A DNA stretch of 59,304 bases, taken from the NCBI GenBank assembly GCA_945863205.1, contig CAMAZK010000003.1, positions 1 to 59,304 on the forward strand, written 5' to 3'. A program made the translations under genes and the position numbers. Below, piece by piece: positions 43,164-50,476 of this stretch. The notes under the pieces were generated by a model. It saw only the letters and a list, made by a program, of their open reading frames with translations. It searched no databases and had not been told where the DNA came from. Position 1 is the stretch's first letter; the number at the start of each line of letters is the position of its first letter. This DNA comes from Akkermansia muciniphila. Lineage in GTDB: Bacteria > Verrucomicrobiota > Verrucomicrobiia > Verrucomicrobiales > Verrucomicrobiaceae.

Positions 43164-45854
43164 TCAGCGCATGGCAGCCTGCGTGGCGGGCGGGAGTGAT
43201 TGCAGGGAAACCGTGGCGCGGCAGGCGAGCTCGAGGCGGACGAAGCCTGCGGCGTCTGCCGTAGCCGTGTAGGGGCGGCCATTTTCGAGGTAGGCGCACT
43301 GGCCGCGGGGCTCGAAGCCGCCGAAGACCATCTCCACCGGACGCAGGTCCCGCACATGGAAGGTGGCCCGGCGTGAGGCCAGCTCCATGAAGTCCACCGG
43401 GGAGCTGCTCTCGGCCAGGTGCAGGTGCTGCGCGGGCTTTTCCTCCGTCATGACCACATCGGCACGGCCGCGGCCCATCGTGTGGATGTAGGTCTGGTCT
43501 CCGTGGACGTTGAATCCGGAGATGCCGACGCTGCGGGCCATGTCCGGCACGCCTGCGGAGGCCGGGAGGCGAAAGGTGCGGCAGTCGCCGAAGTTCAGGA
43601 CGATCCAGTGGCGCTCGGCCACGCGGAGGATGCGCGTCACGCGGGCATCGCGGACGCTGGCGGCGTAGGCGGCGGCGGTCATGGCGTGCAGGGGCTCCGC
43701 CGCGCAGGCGTCCAGCTCTTTTTCCAGGGCCGCGACGCCTTGTTCCGTGCGCACCTGATCGAAACGGGTGCGCACCGCCTTCGGCTCCAATCGCAGGGTG
43801 GTGCCGCCTTCGCGGGCGGACGAATTCGCAGCCGGGGAGGCCGCGGGCAGGTGCTCGACGGACATCGCATCGCAGAAGCGCAGCGCCTCCGGGGTCGGCG
43901 TGGCATTCGAGGGCCACAGCATGAGGCGGACGTTTTTTCCGAGCGGCAGCAGCTGGCGGTGAATGTAGCTCATGGACCCGGCGATCTCGCGTTCCATGTC
44001 CAGCCGGGTGGTCTTAGCCCGCTCGTTGAGCGGAGCGGCCACGTCGATGCCCGCCGTCCACAGCTCCGGGCGCGTGAAGGAGTTTGAAGCCGCCTGCACC
44101 TGCGGCAGTTCGAAGAGGCTGCGGGCGATGTGCGCGAGCTGCGGAGCATCCTGCGCCTGCTGACCCGGGAACCAGCCGCGCACGTCGGCTTCACAAACCG
44201 AGACGGTCACCGGCAGCAGGTAGCGGTCGATGATCCGGTCACGCATGACCTCTGAGCACAGCGGAAAGCCCGGCAGGGTCGAGGGTGTCGAGAAGCCGGT
44301 GCCGTCGATGTGACTGTAAAACACGCGGCGGCCTTCGCGGGTGGTGGTGTCCGGCACAGGTGCCAGCGATCCGCCCAGCCAGGCGGCGAGGAAGCCGGGC
44401 AGATGAACCTGCGGTCCGGCGATGGCGAAGGCCGGGTCCAGGCAGACCGCGCCCCAGCTCGTGATGAAAGCCTGATCGAAGCGCTTTTCGCCGCCAAAGG
44501 TGTCCGTGCCGCGCAGCGCCAGCGCGATCCGCGCCTCCGGTGGCGCGGTGAGGTCCAGAAAGCCGAGCGTCCGGGCCTGCACCTGCGCACCCGGCTCCAT
44601 CAGCGTCGAATCCACACTGGCGACGTTCGCTTTGACCAGGCCTGACACGGGCTTCGCGGTGCCGCCGATGCCGAGGTGCTGCAGGGCGAGCTGGCGGGCC
44701 GTTTCATCCGTGAAGGGCATCCCGGCCAGCAGCAGCGGGATCTTTTTCGCCCGCAGAGAAGGCAGCCAGGCGGCCAGGGTGCGCTGCTGCGCGGTGGAGA
44801 GCAGCAGCTCCGGATCGAGGATCACAGCGGCGAAGTCGTGCTGCTCCGGCAGGAAGTCCGCATCTTTGGCGACGCGGAATTCCGGCTGGCAGCCGAGCCA
44901 TTCGAGCGTGCCCGTCAGGAAGCGAGCCGTGGCGGTGCTTTCAGCAGCGGGAGCGGCCTGGCCGGCGTGTTTTTCATCCCAGCCGTGCAGCACGACCACG
45001 CGGCGGCTGATCTCCTCGAGCGGGCCGAGATTGACCCCGTCCAGCGCTGGCGTGGTGATGAAAGGCGTCACTCCGATGGCGGTCAGACGCTGCGCGGCCT
45101 CCCGAGCCGCCGGCCGGTCCCCCACCGGGGCGTAATCCACGCCGAACACCCGCAGGCCCTGCATCTGTACCGTCCGCATCCGGCGTGACACACGCTGCAC
45201 CTCGGCGATGGAGGTCCACTCCTGCCCGCCGCTGCCATCAGCCCGGGTGTAAACGCCCAGCGCGAAGAAGCCGTCCGCCACTGGTCCGACCTGCAGATCC
45301 AGCTCGCTGTGGAAGTCGATCAGGATCGTCTTGTCCGGGAAGCGCTGGCGCACCGTCGCCGCCAGCGTCAGCAGCGCCATCCGCGCCGCAGGGGTCGGCT
45401 CCCCGCGTCCGAGAGTGACCGCAAAGCCATCGAAACCCTTCTTCGCCACCGGATCCACGAAGGACTCCACCGCCCACGGCAGCCATTGAGGATGAGAGAA
45501 ATCGGTGAAGCGCAGCCGGCTGTCTTCCGCTGCCGGCGTGGAGGGCAGCTTCCGCCCTGCGGCGAGCATCGCCTCCCGTGAACCCGTGCGGAACGACGTG
45601 ACGTCCAGCAGCGCCAGGTAGCGATGCCCAAGCGCGTGGCCCGGCTCCATGTCCAGCTCCGCATGCGGGTTCAGAACGCTCAGGTCGAAGGCCAGCAGGG
45701 AACGCGGGTCCGGCTGCGCAGACAGGTCGCAGGAAAAGTGGCGCACCGTGTTCAGGTTTGCCGCAGTCAGGTCAGGGCCGATCAGGGTCAGTGCCGCAAG
45801 GCAGGCCGCCAGCAGGCGAGCGCCTGAAGAGAGGGAATGGGGGGTGGAACTCAT
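43164..45854 (-). CDS. PelA-like secreted polysaccharide hydrolase/deacetylase-type protein
   Basis: The 896-residue protein has a signal peptide (about residues 1-32). Residues about 60-270 resemble the glycoside hydrolase 114 part of PelA (GFDGFAVTLG, FPDKTILIDFHSEL, LRVFGVDYAPVGDRPAAREA). Residues about 510-660 resemble its deacetylase domain (VFYSHIDGTGFSTPSTLPGF, PVTVSVCEADVRGWFPG). In PelA the HxxxH metal pair falls about 72 residues after the first Asp; here D517 is followed at 591-595 by N and R (SNSFTR), so metal binding looks lost. The last 120 residues are beta-rich. The TPR gene follows after 25 bases. Confidence 0.7.
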   Translation of the reverse strand: MSSTPHSLSSGARLLAACLAALTLIGPDLTAANLNTVRHFSCDLSAQPDPRSLLAFDLSVLNPHAELDMEPGHALGHRYLALLDVTSFRTGSREAMLAAGRKLPSTPAAEDSRLRFTDFSHPQWLPWAVESFVDPVAKKGFDGFAVTLGRGEPTPAARMALLTLAATVRQRFPDKTILIDFHSELDLQVGPVADGFFALGVYTRADGSGGQEWTSIAEVQRVSRRMRTVQMQGLRVFGVDYAPVGDRPAAREAAQRLTAIGVTPFITTPALDGVNLGPLEEISRRVVVLHGWDEKHAGQAAPAAESTATARFLTGTLEWLGCQPEFRVAKDADFLPEQHDFAAVILDPELLLSTAQQRTLAAWLPSLRAKKIPLLLAGMPFTDETARQLALQHLGIGGTAKPVSGLVKANVASVDSTLMEPGAQVQARTLGFLDLTAPPEARIALALRGTDTFGGEKRFDQAFITSWGAVCLDPAFAIAGPQVHLPGFLAAWLGGSLAPVPDTTTREGRRVFYSHIDGTGFSTPSTLPGFPLCSEVMRDRIIDRYLLPVTVSVCEADVRGWFPGQQAQDAPQLAHIARSLFELPQVQAASNSFTRPELWTAGIDVAAPLNERAKTTRLDMEREIAGSMSYIHRQLLPLGKNVRLMLWPSNATPTPEALRFCDAMSVEHLPAASPAANSSAREGGTTLRLEPKAVRTRFDQVRTEQGVAALEKELDACAAEPLHAMTAAAYAASVRDARVTRILRVAERHWIVLNFGDCRTFRLPASAGVPDMARSVGISGFNVHGDQTYIHTMGRGRADVVMTEEKPAQHLHLAESSSPVDFMELASRRATFHVRDLRPVEMVFGGFEPRGQCAYLENGRPYTATADAAGFVRLELACRATVSLQSLPPATQAAMR

Positions 45855-46260
45855 CGGCGTGGAAGTCGTTTCAGAACTGCGAACAATGGCAGTTTAGAGA
45901 CTCAGGTCTATAATTGCAATAATTGATCACCTCTTTACAAAAGCCTTACCTCCCTTGATTTACCGGGCTTTCCGCCGCTTTTTGGCCTCTGAGGTTTAGC
46001 GCTCCAATTATGGAAAATTGAGCCCACGGTGCGCTGGTAGAGGCTCGGGCGCTTGGGTGCTCTTTGGCCATGGGTTCCTGGACCTTGGTCATTTTCGGCC
46101 AGTTCCATCATCTTCGGCAGGGTCACGCCCCAGGCTTGGTTCGTTGACGCGTCCTTGCCCATTCGGGCCAACACTCCGAACCCGGCTCCACCCTGATGCA
46201 AAAATAAATTTTTAGCCTAGAATAAACTTTTCATGCCTGCTCCCGCCCTTATCGTTTCGT
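45855..46260. other. Intergenic region with dispersed repeat and AT-rich promoter zone
   Basis: About 400 bases separate the divergent PelA-like and NlpC/P60 genes. Positions 45900-45950 are AT-rich (CTATAATTGCAATAATT) and fit a promoter for the PelA-like gene. Positions 46030-46095 hold copy B of the dispersed repeat. AAAAATAAATTTTTAGCC near 46200 is AT-rich and fits a promoter for the NlpC/P60 gene. No gene is seen. Confidence 0.5.
46030..46095 (-). repeat. Dispersed intergenic repeat, copy B
   Basis: Read on the minus strand this begins AAAATGACCAAGG and includes CCCAAGCGCCC, matching copy A at 35036-35100. It lies about 165 bases upstream of the second NlpC/P60 gene and, like copy A, reads away from it. 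Confidence 0.7.
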
Positions 46261-46845
46261 GTGGAAAAGCCGTCTGAAGACCTTCCCATCCCCGAATCAC
46301 TGTCGGACACGCCGGAGGCCGACTGTGTGCAACATTTGGAGGGGCGGAGGCGCTGGCTGCGTCTGGGACTCTGGGGTGCGCTGGGCGCGGCCATCGGGGG
46401 TGCGGGTTATCACTACTGGACAGCGCCTCCCGTGGCACCGCTCTTTTTCAACGGACTCTACGCCTTCGCGCACTTGAGCCATCCGCCCGTCATTCATCAG
46501 ATCGTCGCGGCGGCGAACGACCTGGTGGACAAGCCCTACAAGTGGGGCGGCGGCCATCAGTACCTCTATGACAACGGGTTCGACTGCTCCGGCTCCATTT
46601 CGCACGTCCTGTATCGCGCACGGCTGCTGGACCGCCCCCTCAGTTCCTCGGACTTTGCACGCTACGCCATGGCAGGGCGCGGGAACTACGTGACGGTGTA
46701 CGTGAAGCCAGGCCACCATGTCTTCATGGAGGTCTGCGGCCTTCGTTTCGACACCTCCGGATCGCGTGCGGGGGAAGGACCGCGCTGGCGCGTGGTCAGC
46801 CGATCGCGGCAGGGTTTTGTCCCGCGTCACCCAGCCTACCTCTGA
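46261..46845 (+). CDS. NlpC/P60-like cysteine peptidase, paralogue 2
   Basis: The 194-residue product starts at the GTG at 46261. After the PIPESLSDTPEADCVQHL segment come a basic stretch and one membrane segment near residues 37-55 (LGLWGALGAAIGGAGYHYW). The peptidase core has KPYKWGGGH, the nucleophile in YDNGFDCSGSISHVLY, and the histidine in VKPGHHVFMEVCGLRF. It is about 70 percent identical by eye to the gene at 34358-34930, including the C-terminal SGSRAGEGPRWRV. It probably cuts peptidoglycan peptides at the membrane surface. Confidence 0.87.
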   Translation: MEKPSEDLPIPESLSDTPEADCVQHLEGRRRWLRLGLWGALGAAIGGAGYHYWTAPPVAPLFFNGLYAFAHLSHPPVIHQIVAAANDLVDKPYKWGGGHQYLYDNGFDCSGSISHVLYRARLLDRPLSSSDFARYAMAGRGNYVTVYVKPGHHVFMEVCGLRFDTSGSRAGEGPRWRVVSRSRQGFVPRHPAYL

Positions 46846-46886
46846 ACGAGTCCGCCGCCGCCCGATCAGCGCACCGGTGGGAAGTC

Positions 46887-47768
46887 TCAGGCGCAGTGGT
46901 CGCGGAAGAGGCCGCCCATCATCGCGCCGAGCTTCCAGTCCTGACCGGAGGGGGCGAAGTGGCCGCGGGTGAAGAGGACGATGGCGTAGGGGGTGCCGCG
47001 ATGGTAGAAGAAGAGGGATTCGTGGTCCCACTCGCCGTAGTTGCCCGTCTTGCCGCCGATGTAGGTGATGCTGGCGGGCAGGACCCAGCGACCGAGGCCG
47101 TACTGGTCGCGCCGCATGGCTTCGAGGAGGAGCTCGCAGCCGTAATCGAGACGGTAGTTCACGCAGCGCTCGTAGAACTCGGCGTAAAAGCGCGGAGAGA
47201 GCGAGTTTTCGCGAATGGCGGAGTGCGGCAGATGGTACTTGGATTTGAAAAGCTGCTCGTCCTGCGGGCCGATGCGGCCGAGAAGGTGGTACCAGGAGGC
47301 GTTGATGCTCTTGTCGCAGACATAGACGATGTGCTGAAACTCGTCACGGCTGAGCCGGCCCTGCTCGCGCTCCAGCAACACGGCGGCGACGGCAGGCTTC
47401 GGCATGGAGCCGCCGATGAAGAGCTGGTCGGCCTGAAATTCGGCGAGGTAGCGGCCGGTGTGCAGATTTTTCACGGCATAGCCGACGCGCGGATCATGGC
47501 GGTAGGCGCGGTAGGCCTGCTCGTAGCGGGCGGTCCAGGGGCGCCCGTGGGCGTTGTGCGCACGGTAGCGGAGGCGGGCGCCGGAGGCGAGGAAGCGGTT
47601 GTGATACTCCCATTGTGCGCGGCTCTTTCTCGCGGCGTGGCCCAGTCCAGCGCCTCCGCCCTGCCCTGGGGCGACGCAGCCGGCGAGGCCGAGAGGCAGC
47701 AAGGGCAGGAAGCGCCGCAGCCAGTCGCGGCGGCCTTCTGATGGGGCATGGGCACCTTCGGAGAGCAT
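46887..47768 (-). CDS. Class A beta-lactamase-like serine hydrolase, lipoprotein
   Basis: The 293-residue product begins with a lipoprotein signal ending LGLAGC, so it is likely anchored to a membrane. The penicilloyl serine transferase motifs are all visible: SxxK in IGGSMPKPAVAAVLLER, SxN in CDKSINASWY, and KTG in YIGGKTGNYGEWDHESLFFY. The layout is that of class A beta-lactamase-like enzymes, but this branch is diverse and may act on peptidoglycan rather than on antibiotics; no resistance role is implied by the sequence. The gene ends 42 bases after the NlpC/P60 gene, convergent to it. Confidence 0.82.
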   Translation of the reverse strand: MLSEGAHAPSEGRRDWLRRFLPLLPLGLAGCVAPGQGGGAGLGHAARKSRAQWEYHNRFLASGARLRYRAHNAHGRPWTARYEQAYRAYRHDPRVGYAVKNLHTGRYLAEFQADQLFIGGSMPKPAVAAVLLEREQGRLSRDEFQHIVYVCDKSINASWYHLLGRIGPQDEQLFKSKYHLPHSAIRENSLSPRFYAEFYERCVNYRLDYGCELLLEAMRRDQYGLGRWVLPASITYIGGKTGNYGEWDHESLFFYHRGTPYAIVLFTRGHFAPSGQDWKLGAMMGGLFRDHCA

Positions 47769-47845
47769 CGGCCGCGATTTAACCTCCCGCCGAACTGTGC
47801 GCGAGGGCGAATCTGTCAGAAAAATGTGCGCACCGCCAGCTGCCG

Positions 47846-47983
47846 CTACCGCTTCCCAAAGATGCGGCCCAGGAGGTCTCCGAGCTTGATGGTCCTTTCG
47901 TCGGAGACGGCAGGATCAGGGCCGCCGTGCCGGGGATCGATGCGCTGAGGGGAAGGGCTGCGGGGAAAATCTCGGATGAGCAC
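47846..47983 (-). CDS. Possible small soluble protein
   Basis: A 45-residue frame starts at a GTG and ends IKLGDLLGRIFGKR. It reads like protein (RIDPRHGGPDPAVSDERT) and is preceded by GATCGA rather than a clear Shine-Dalgarno sequence. Its start overlaps the divergent start of the next small membrane gene by a few bases. I list it as possible only. Confidence 0.3.
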   Translation of the reverse strand: MLIRDFPRSPSPQRIDPRHGGPDPAVSDERTIKLGDLLGRIFGKR

Positions 47984-48317
47984 TCGATCTTCGGCGGATG
48001 TGGGGCATCTTTTGGACGTGAGAGCCAGACCGATCGAGTTTCGAGTGCAGGGCGTGCGGGGATTCCCGGGCGTTCTCGTCATGGTGCTGGGCATTGTTGC
48101 GGTGCTCTGCGTGCTCGCGCTGCTGCTCTTCGTCGGCGCGGCCTTCGTGGTGGGCGGACTGGTGCTGTCCGGCGTGGCGGCGCTGGTTTACTCCGTGCGG
48201 CGGAAGCTGGCGGGGATGACGACATCACGCCCGATGCCGGAAGACCGGCCCGCCGAGGGCAGCATCGTGGAGGTGCGGGAGATCGAGGTCGAGGTGCTGC
48301 CGGGCCGGGAGCGCTGA
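47976..48317 (+). CDS. Small two-helix membrane protein
   Basis: The 113-residue protein has a hydrophobic core of about 40 residues (VLVMVLGIVAVLCVLALLLF, then VGAAFVVGGLVLSGVAALVY) forming two membrane helices, followed by a basic RRKLAG and a polar C-terminal tail with alternating EVREIEVEVL. The real start may be the GTG at 48018 (VRARPIEFRVQG), which would remove a Ser-rich leader. No known family is recognised. It lies about 60 bases before the potassium channel gene and may share its message. Confidence 0.6.
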   Translation: MSTRSSADVGHLLDVRARPIEFRVQGVRGFPGVLVMVLGIVAVLCVLALLLFVGAAFVVGGLVLSGVAALVYSVRRKLAGMTTSRPMPEDRPAEGSIVEVREIEVEVLPGRER

Positions 48318-48378
48318 GGAAAGAGGGCATTGAGCGGGGAACTGGCACGCGTCCGGCTTTGAAGTCCCGCCCGACCCG

Positions 48379-49389
48379 ATGCCCAGCCCGAACAACACCC
48401 CACGGACCAACCTTCTTTACGCCGCGAGCTTTGTCGGCGTCGTGATGGCGGTGTTCACGGTGGGTTACCGGCTGGCCGGGTGGTCGTGGGGAGACGCGGT
48501 TTACATGGTCATCATCACCGCCTTCAGCGTGGGCTACGGCGAGGTGCAGCCCATCACGGACCCGTGGCTGCGTGCGTGGACGACGGCGCTCATCGTGCTG
48601 GGCTGCACGGGCATCATTTTCATCACCGGCACGCTGGTGCAATGGCTGACCGAATCACAAATTCAACGCGCCTTGGGAGGCAAACGCATGGAACACGAAA
48701 TCGAAAAACTCAAGAATCACGCCATCATCTGCGGCTTCGGTCGCATCGGGAGAATGATCGCCAGCCAGCTCGAAGCCGGTGGCATCCCCTTTGTCATCGT
48801 TGATCAGGCGCCTGACCGCGTGGCCGAAGCGCGGGAGGCTGGATGGCTCACGCATACGGGCGAAGCGACGGACGAATCCGTGCTTCGCGCTGTCGGCATC
48901 AGCCGGGCACGCGTGCTGGCCACCGTGCTGCCGAACGACGCGGCAAACGTGTTCATCACCCTGAGCGCACGAAACATGAATCCGGAGATCCAGATCATCG
49001 CCCGCGGGGAGGTGCCCTCCACCGAGCGGAAGCTGAAGCAGGCGGGCGCGAACCGCGTGGTGCTGCCCGCGCACATCGGCGCGGACCGCATCGCGCATCT
49101 GATCCTGCACCCAAACGCTCGCGAACTGCTGGGCGGCAAGACGAAGTCCAGCGTGGAGTTTGAGCACCATCTCTCCGAGCTGGGGCTCGACATGGAGGAG
49201 ATCGAGATCGGCCCGGACTCTCCCTGGCTGCACCGCCGCGTGGGAGACGTGGAGAAGGAGGCCGCCGGAAGGCTGCTGGCCGTGGCGATCCTGCGCAAGG
49301 AAGGCGGCACCGACATGAATCCGAACCCCACGGCGATGCTCATGCCCGGTGACGCGCTGGTCGTCATGAAACGCGGGGCGCGGGGGTGA
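48379..49389 (+). CDS. Potassium channel protein with RCK (TrkA-N/TrkA-C) domains
   Basis: The 336-residue protein has two membrane helices (near residues 10-32 and 72-95) around a pore loop with the filter SVGYGEV (AVYMVIITAFSVGYGE). The RCK domain starts near residue 112 with HAIICGFGRIGRMIASQLEA, a Rossmann NAD-binding motif; a TrkA-C domain (MEEIEIGPDSPWLHRRVGDV) follows near residue 275. Such channels gate K+ flow in response to ligands at the RCK ring. The filter has Ser and Glu where TVGYGD is canonical, a variant also seen in other bacterial channels. Confidence 0.92.
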   Translation: MPSPNNTPRTNLLYAASFVGVVMAVFTVGYRLAGWSWGDAVYMVIITAFSVGYGEVQPITDPWLRAWTTALIVLGCTGIIFITGTLVQWLTESQIQRALGGKRMEHEIEKLKNHAIICGFGRIGRMIASQLEAGGIPFVIVDQAPDRVAEAREAGWLTHTGEATDESVLRAVGISRARVLATVLPNDAANVFITLSARNMNPEIQIIARGEVPSTERKLKQAGANRVVLPAHIGADRIAHLILHPNARELLGGKTKSSVEFEHHLSELGLDMEEIEIGPDSPWLHRRVGDVEKEAAGRLLAVAILRKEGGTDMNPNPTAMLMPGDALVVMKRGARG

Positions 49390-50373
49390 TCAGTTGCCAG
49401 CAGACGCCTCGCAGCGGTGGCGAATCACCTCAAGGATCGAACCTTGGATCTGGTCCATCACCCACTCGCTCCACCAGCCCGCATACCAGTTGAAACGGGT
49501 GGAGAGACGATGCGTGCTGGAAAGGTGCAGGATGCAGGTGCCGTCGTTGCACGGCTCGATCTCATAAGTTCCATCAAGCACATCGTAGAACCGCCCGCCG
49601 ACGATGATGTGCTCATCAAACGCGGTATGCGGGATGAAGTCCGGATCGGCCTTGATGGTGAAGGAGAGCTTTTTCACCGGTTCCCAGTGGGTGACGACCT
49701 CGAAGAAGGAAACGTTGCGCTCGAAGGTCGCATGGCGGCGGCCTCCAACGCCTTGCTTGTCGATGGTAGCGGCGATGGGGCGTGGGAAGCCGAGGAAGTA
49801 AATCCATTGGGATGGCAGCTCACTCTTCTGGATGGCAGGGACTTGGTAAATCTGGTTCCAGATCGTTTCGGGAGAGGCCTTGATGGTGACGGCATTCCGC
49901 ATCACACGCGTCTCATGCGGCGTCTGCCAAAGGTTTTCCAAGGGAGCCACGACATAGGGCAGGAAGACGAAGAATGATACCAGCAGACGGTCCTTGCAGC
50001 GTTTCTGGAGCCCTAAATGCATGCCCCAGCCACCGAGCACGGTGGCCGGAAACACCAGCGGCAGAGCCACCACCAAGCACAACAGCGCCTCCAGGTGGGC
50101 GGCCCAGGAACCGATTATGGCTAGCAGGATCGCTAGCGCGGGAGCCGAGCGGTGCCAGAATGGCCGTGGCGTGTCTAGCTTATAGCCCAGGTAGCAGACA
50201 ATCCCGCCCAGGGCTAGGGGCATAGAGAAGATGAAAGCTAGGGAGACAATCTGGTAAGAATTGCCAAGGTTTGGAAACAACAACCGGGCCACCCCTGCAT
50301 AGACTGCTCCCGTCACAAAGATGATGAGTAGTGAACGCCAGAAATTCGGCGAGCGGGACGGAGCCAGTTGCAT
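49390..50373 (-). CDS. Membrane protein with C-terminal SRPBCC (START-like) domain
   Basis: The 327-residue product starts at the ATG at 50373; the long open frame upstream is noncoding. The N-terminal 165 residues have about four or five membrane helices (LLIIFVTGAVYAGVARLLF, FIFSMPLALGGIVCYLGY, LLCLVVALPLVFPATVLGGW). The C-terminal part (about residues 180-327) is a SRPBCC ligand-binding fold: VTIKASPETIWNQIYQVPAI, FERNVSFFEVVTHWEPVKKL, then YEIEPCNDGTCILHLSSTHR. Such folds bind hydrophobic ligands. The ligand and role are unknown. It converges with the K+ channel gene (stops adjacent) and lies downstream of rpsA. Confidence 0.82.
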   Translation of the reverse strand: MQLAPSRSPNFWRSLLIIFVTGAVYAGVARLLFPNLGNSYQIVSLAFIFSMPLALGGIVCYLGYKLDTPRPFWHRSAPALAILLAIIGSWAAHLEALLCLVVALPLVFPATVLGGWGMHLGLQKRCKDRLLVSFFVFLPYVVAPLENLWQTPHETRVMRNAVTIKASPETIWNQIYQVPAIQKSELPSQWIYFLGFPRPIAATIDKQGVGGRRHATFERNVSFFEVVTHWEPVKKLSFTIKADPDFIPHTAFDEHIIVGGRFYDVLDGTYEIEPCNDGTCILHLSSTHRLSTRFNWYAGWWSEWVMDQIQGSILEVIRHRCEASAGN

Positions 50374-50413
50374 GCATACAGACTTTCCGCAGTCAAGGGC
50401 CAGCCGCCAACAC

Positions 50414-50441
50414 AAAAAAGGGACGCCTCGCGGCGTCCCTT
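50414..50441 (-). terminator. Rho-independent terminator of rpsA
   Basis: Read on the minus strand, AAGGGACGCC, a GCGA loop and GGCGTCCCTT form a perfect 10-bp stem followed by TTTTTG. It lies 36 bases after the rpsA stop codon. Confidence 0.93.
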
Positions 50442-50476
50442 CGTGGTTGATCGTGATGTGAGGCTCAGCCTGGCGA

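Noticed and set aside
46887..47768. Calling the serine hydrolase an antibiotic-resistance beta-lactamase
   Set aside because: SxxK, SxN and KTG motifs are present but the sequence is far from known resistance enzymes and no resistance context is seen.
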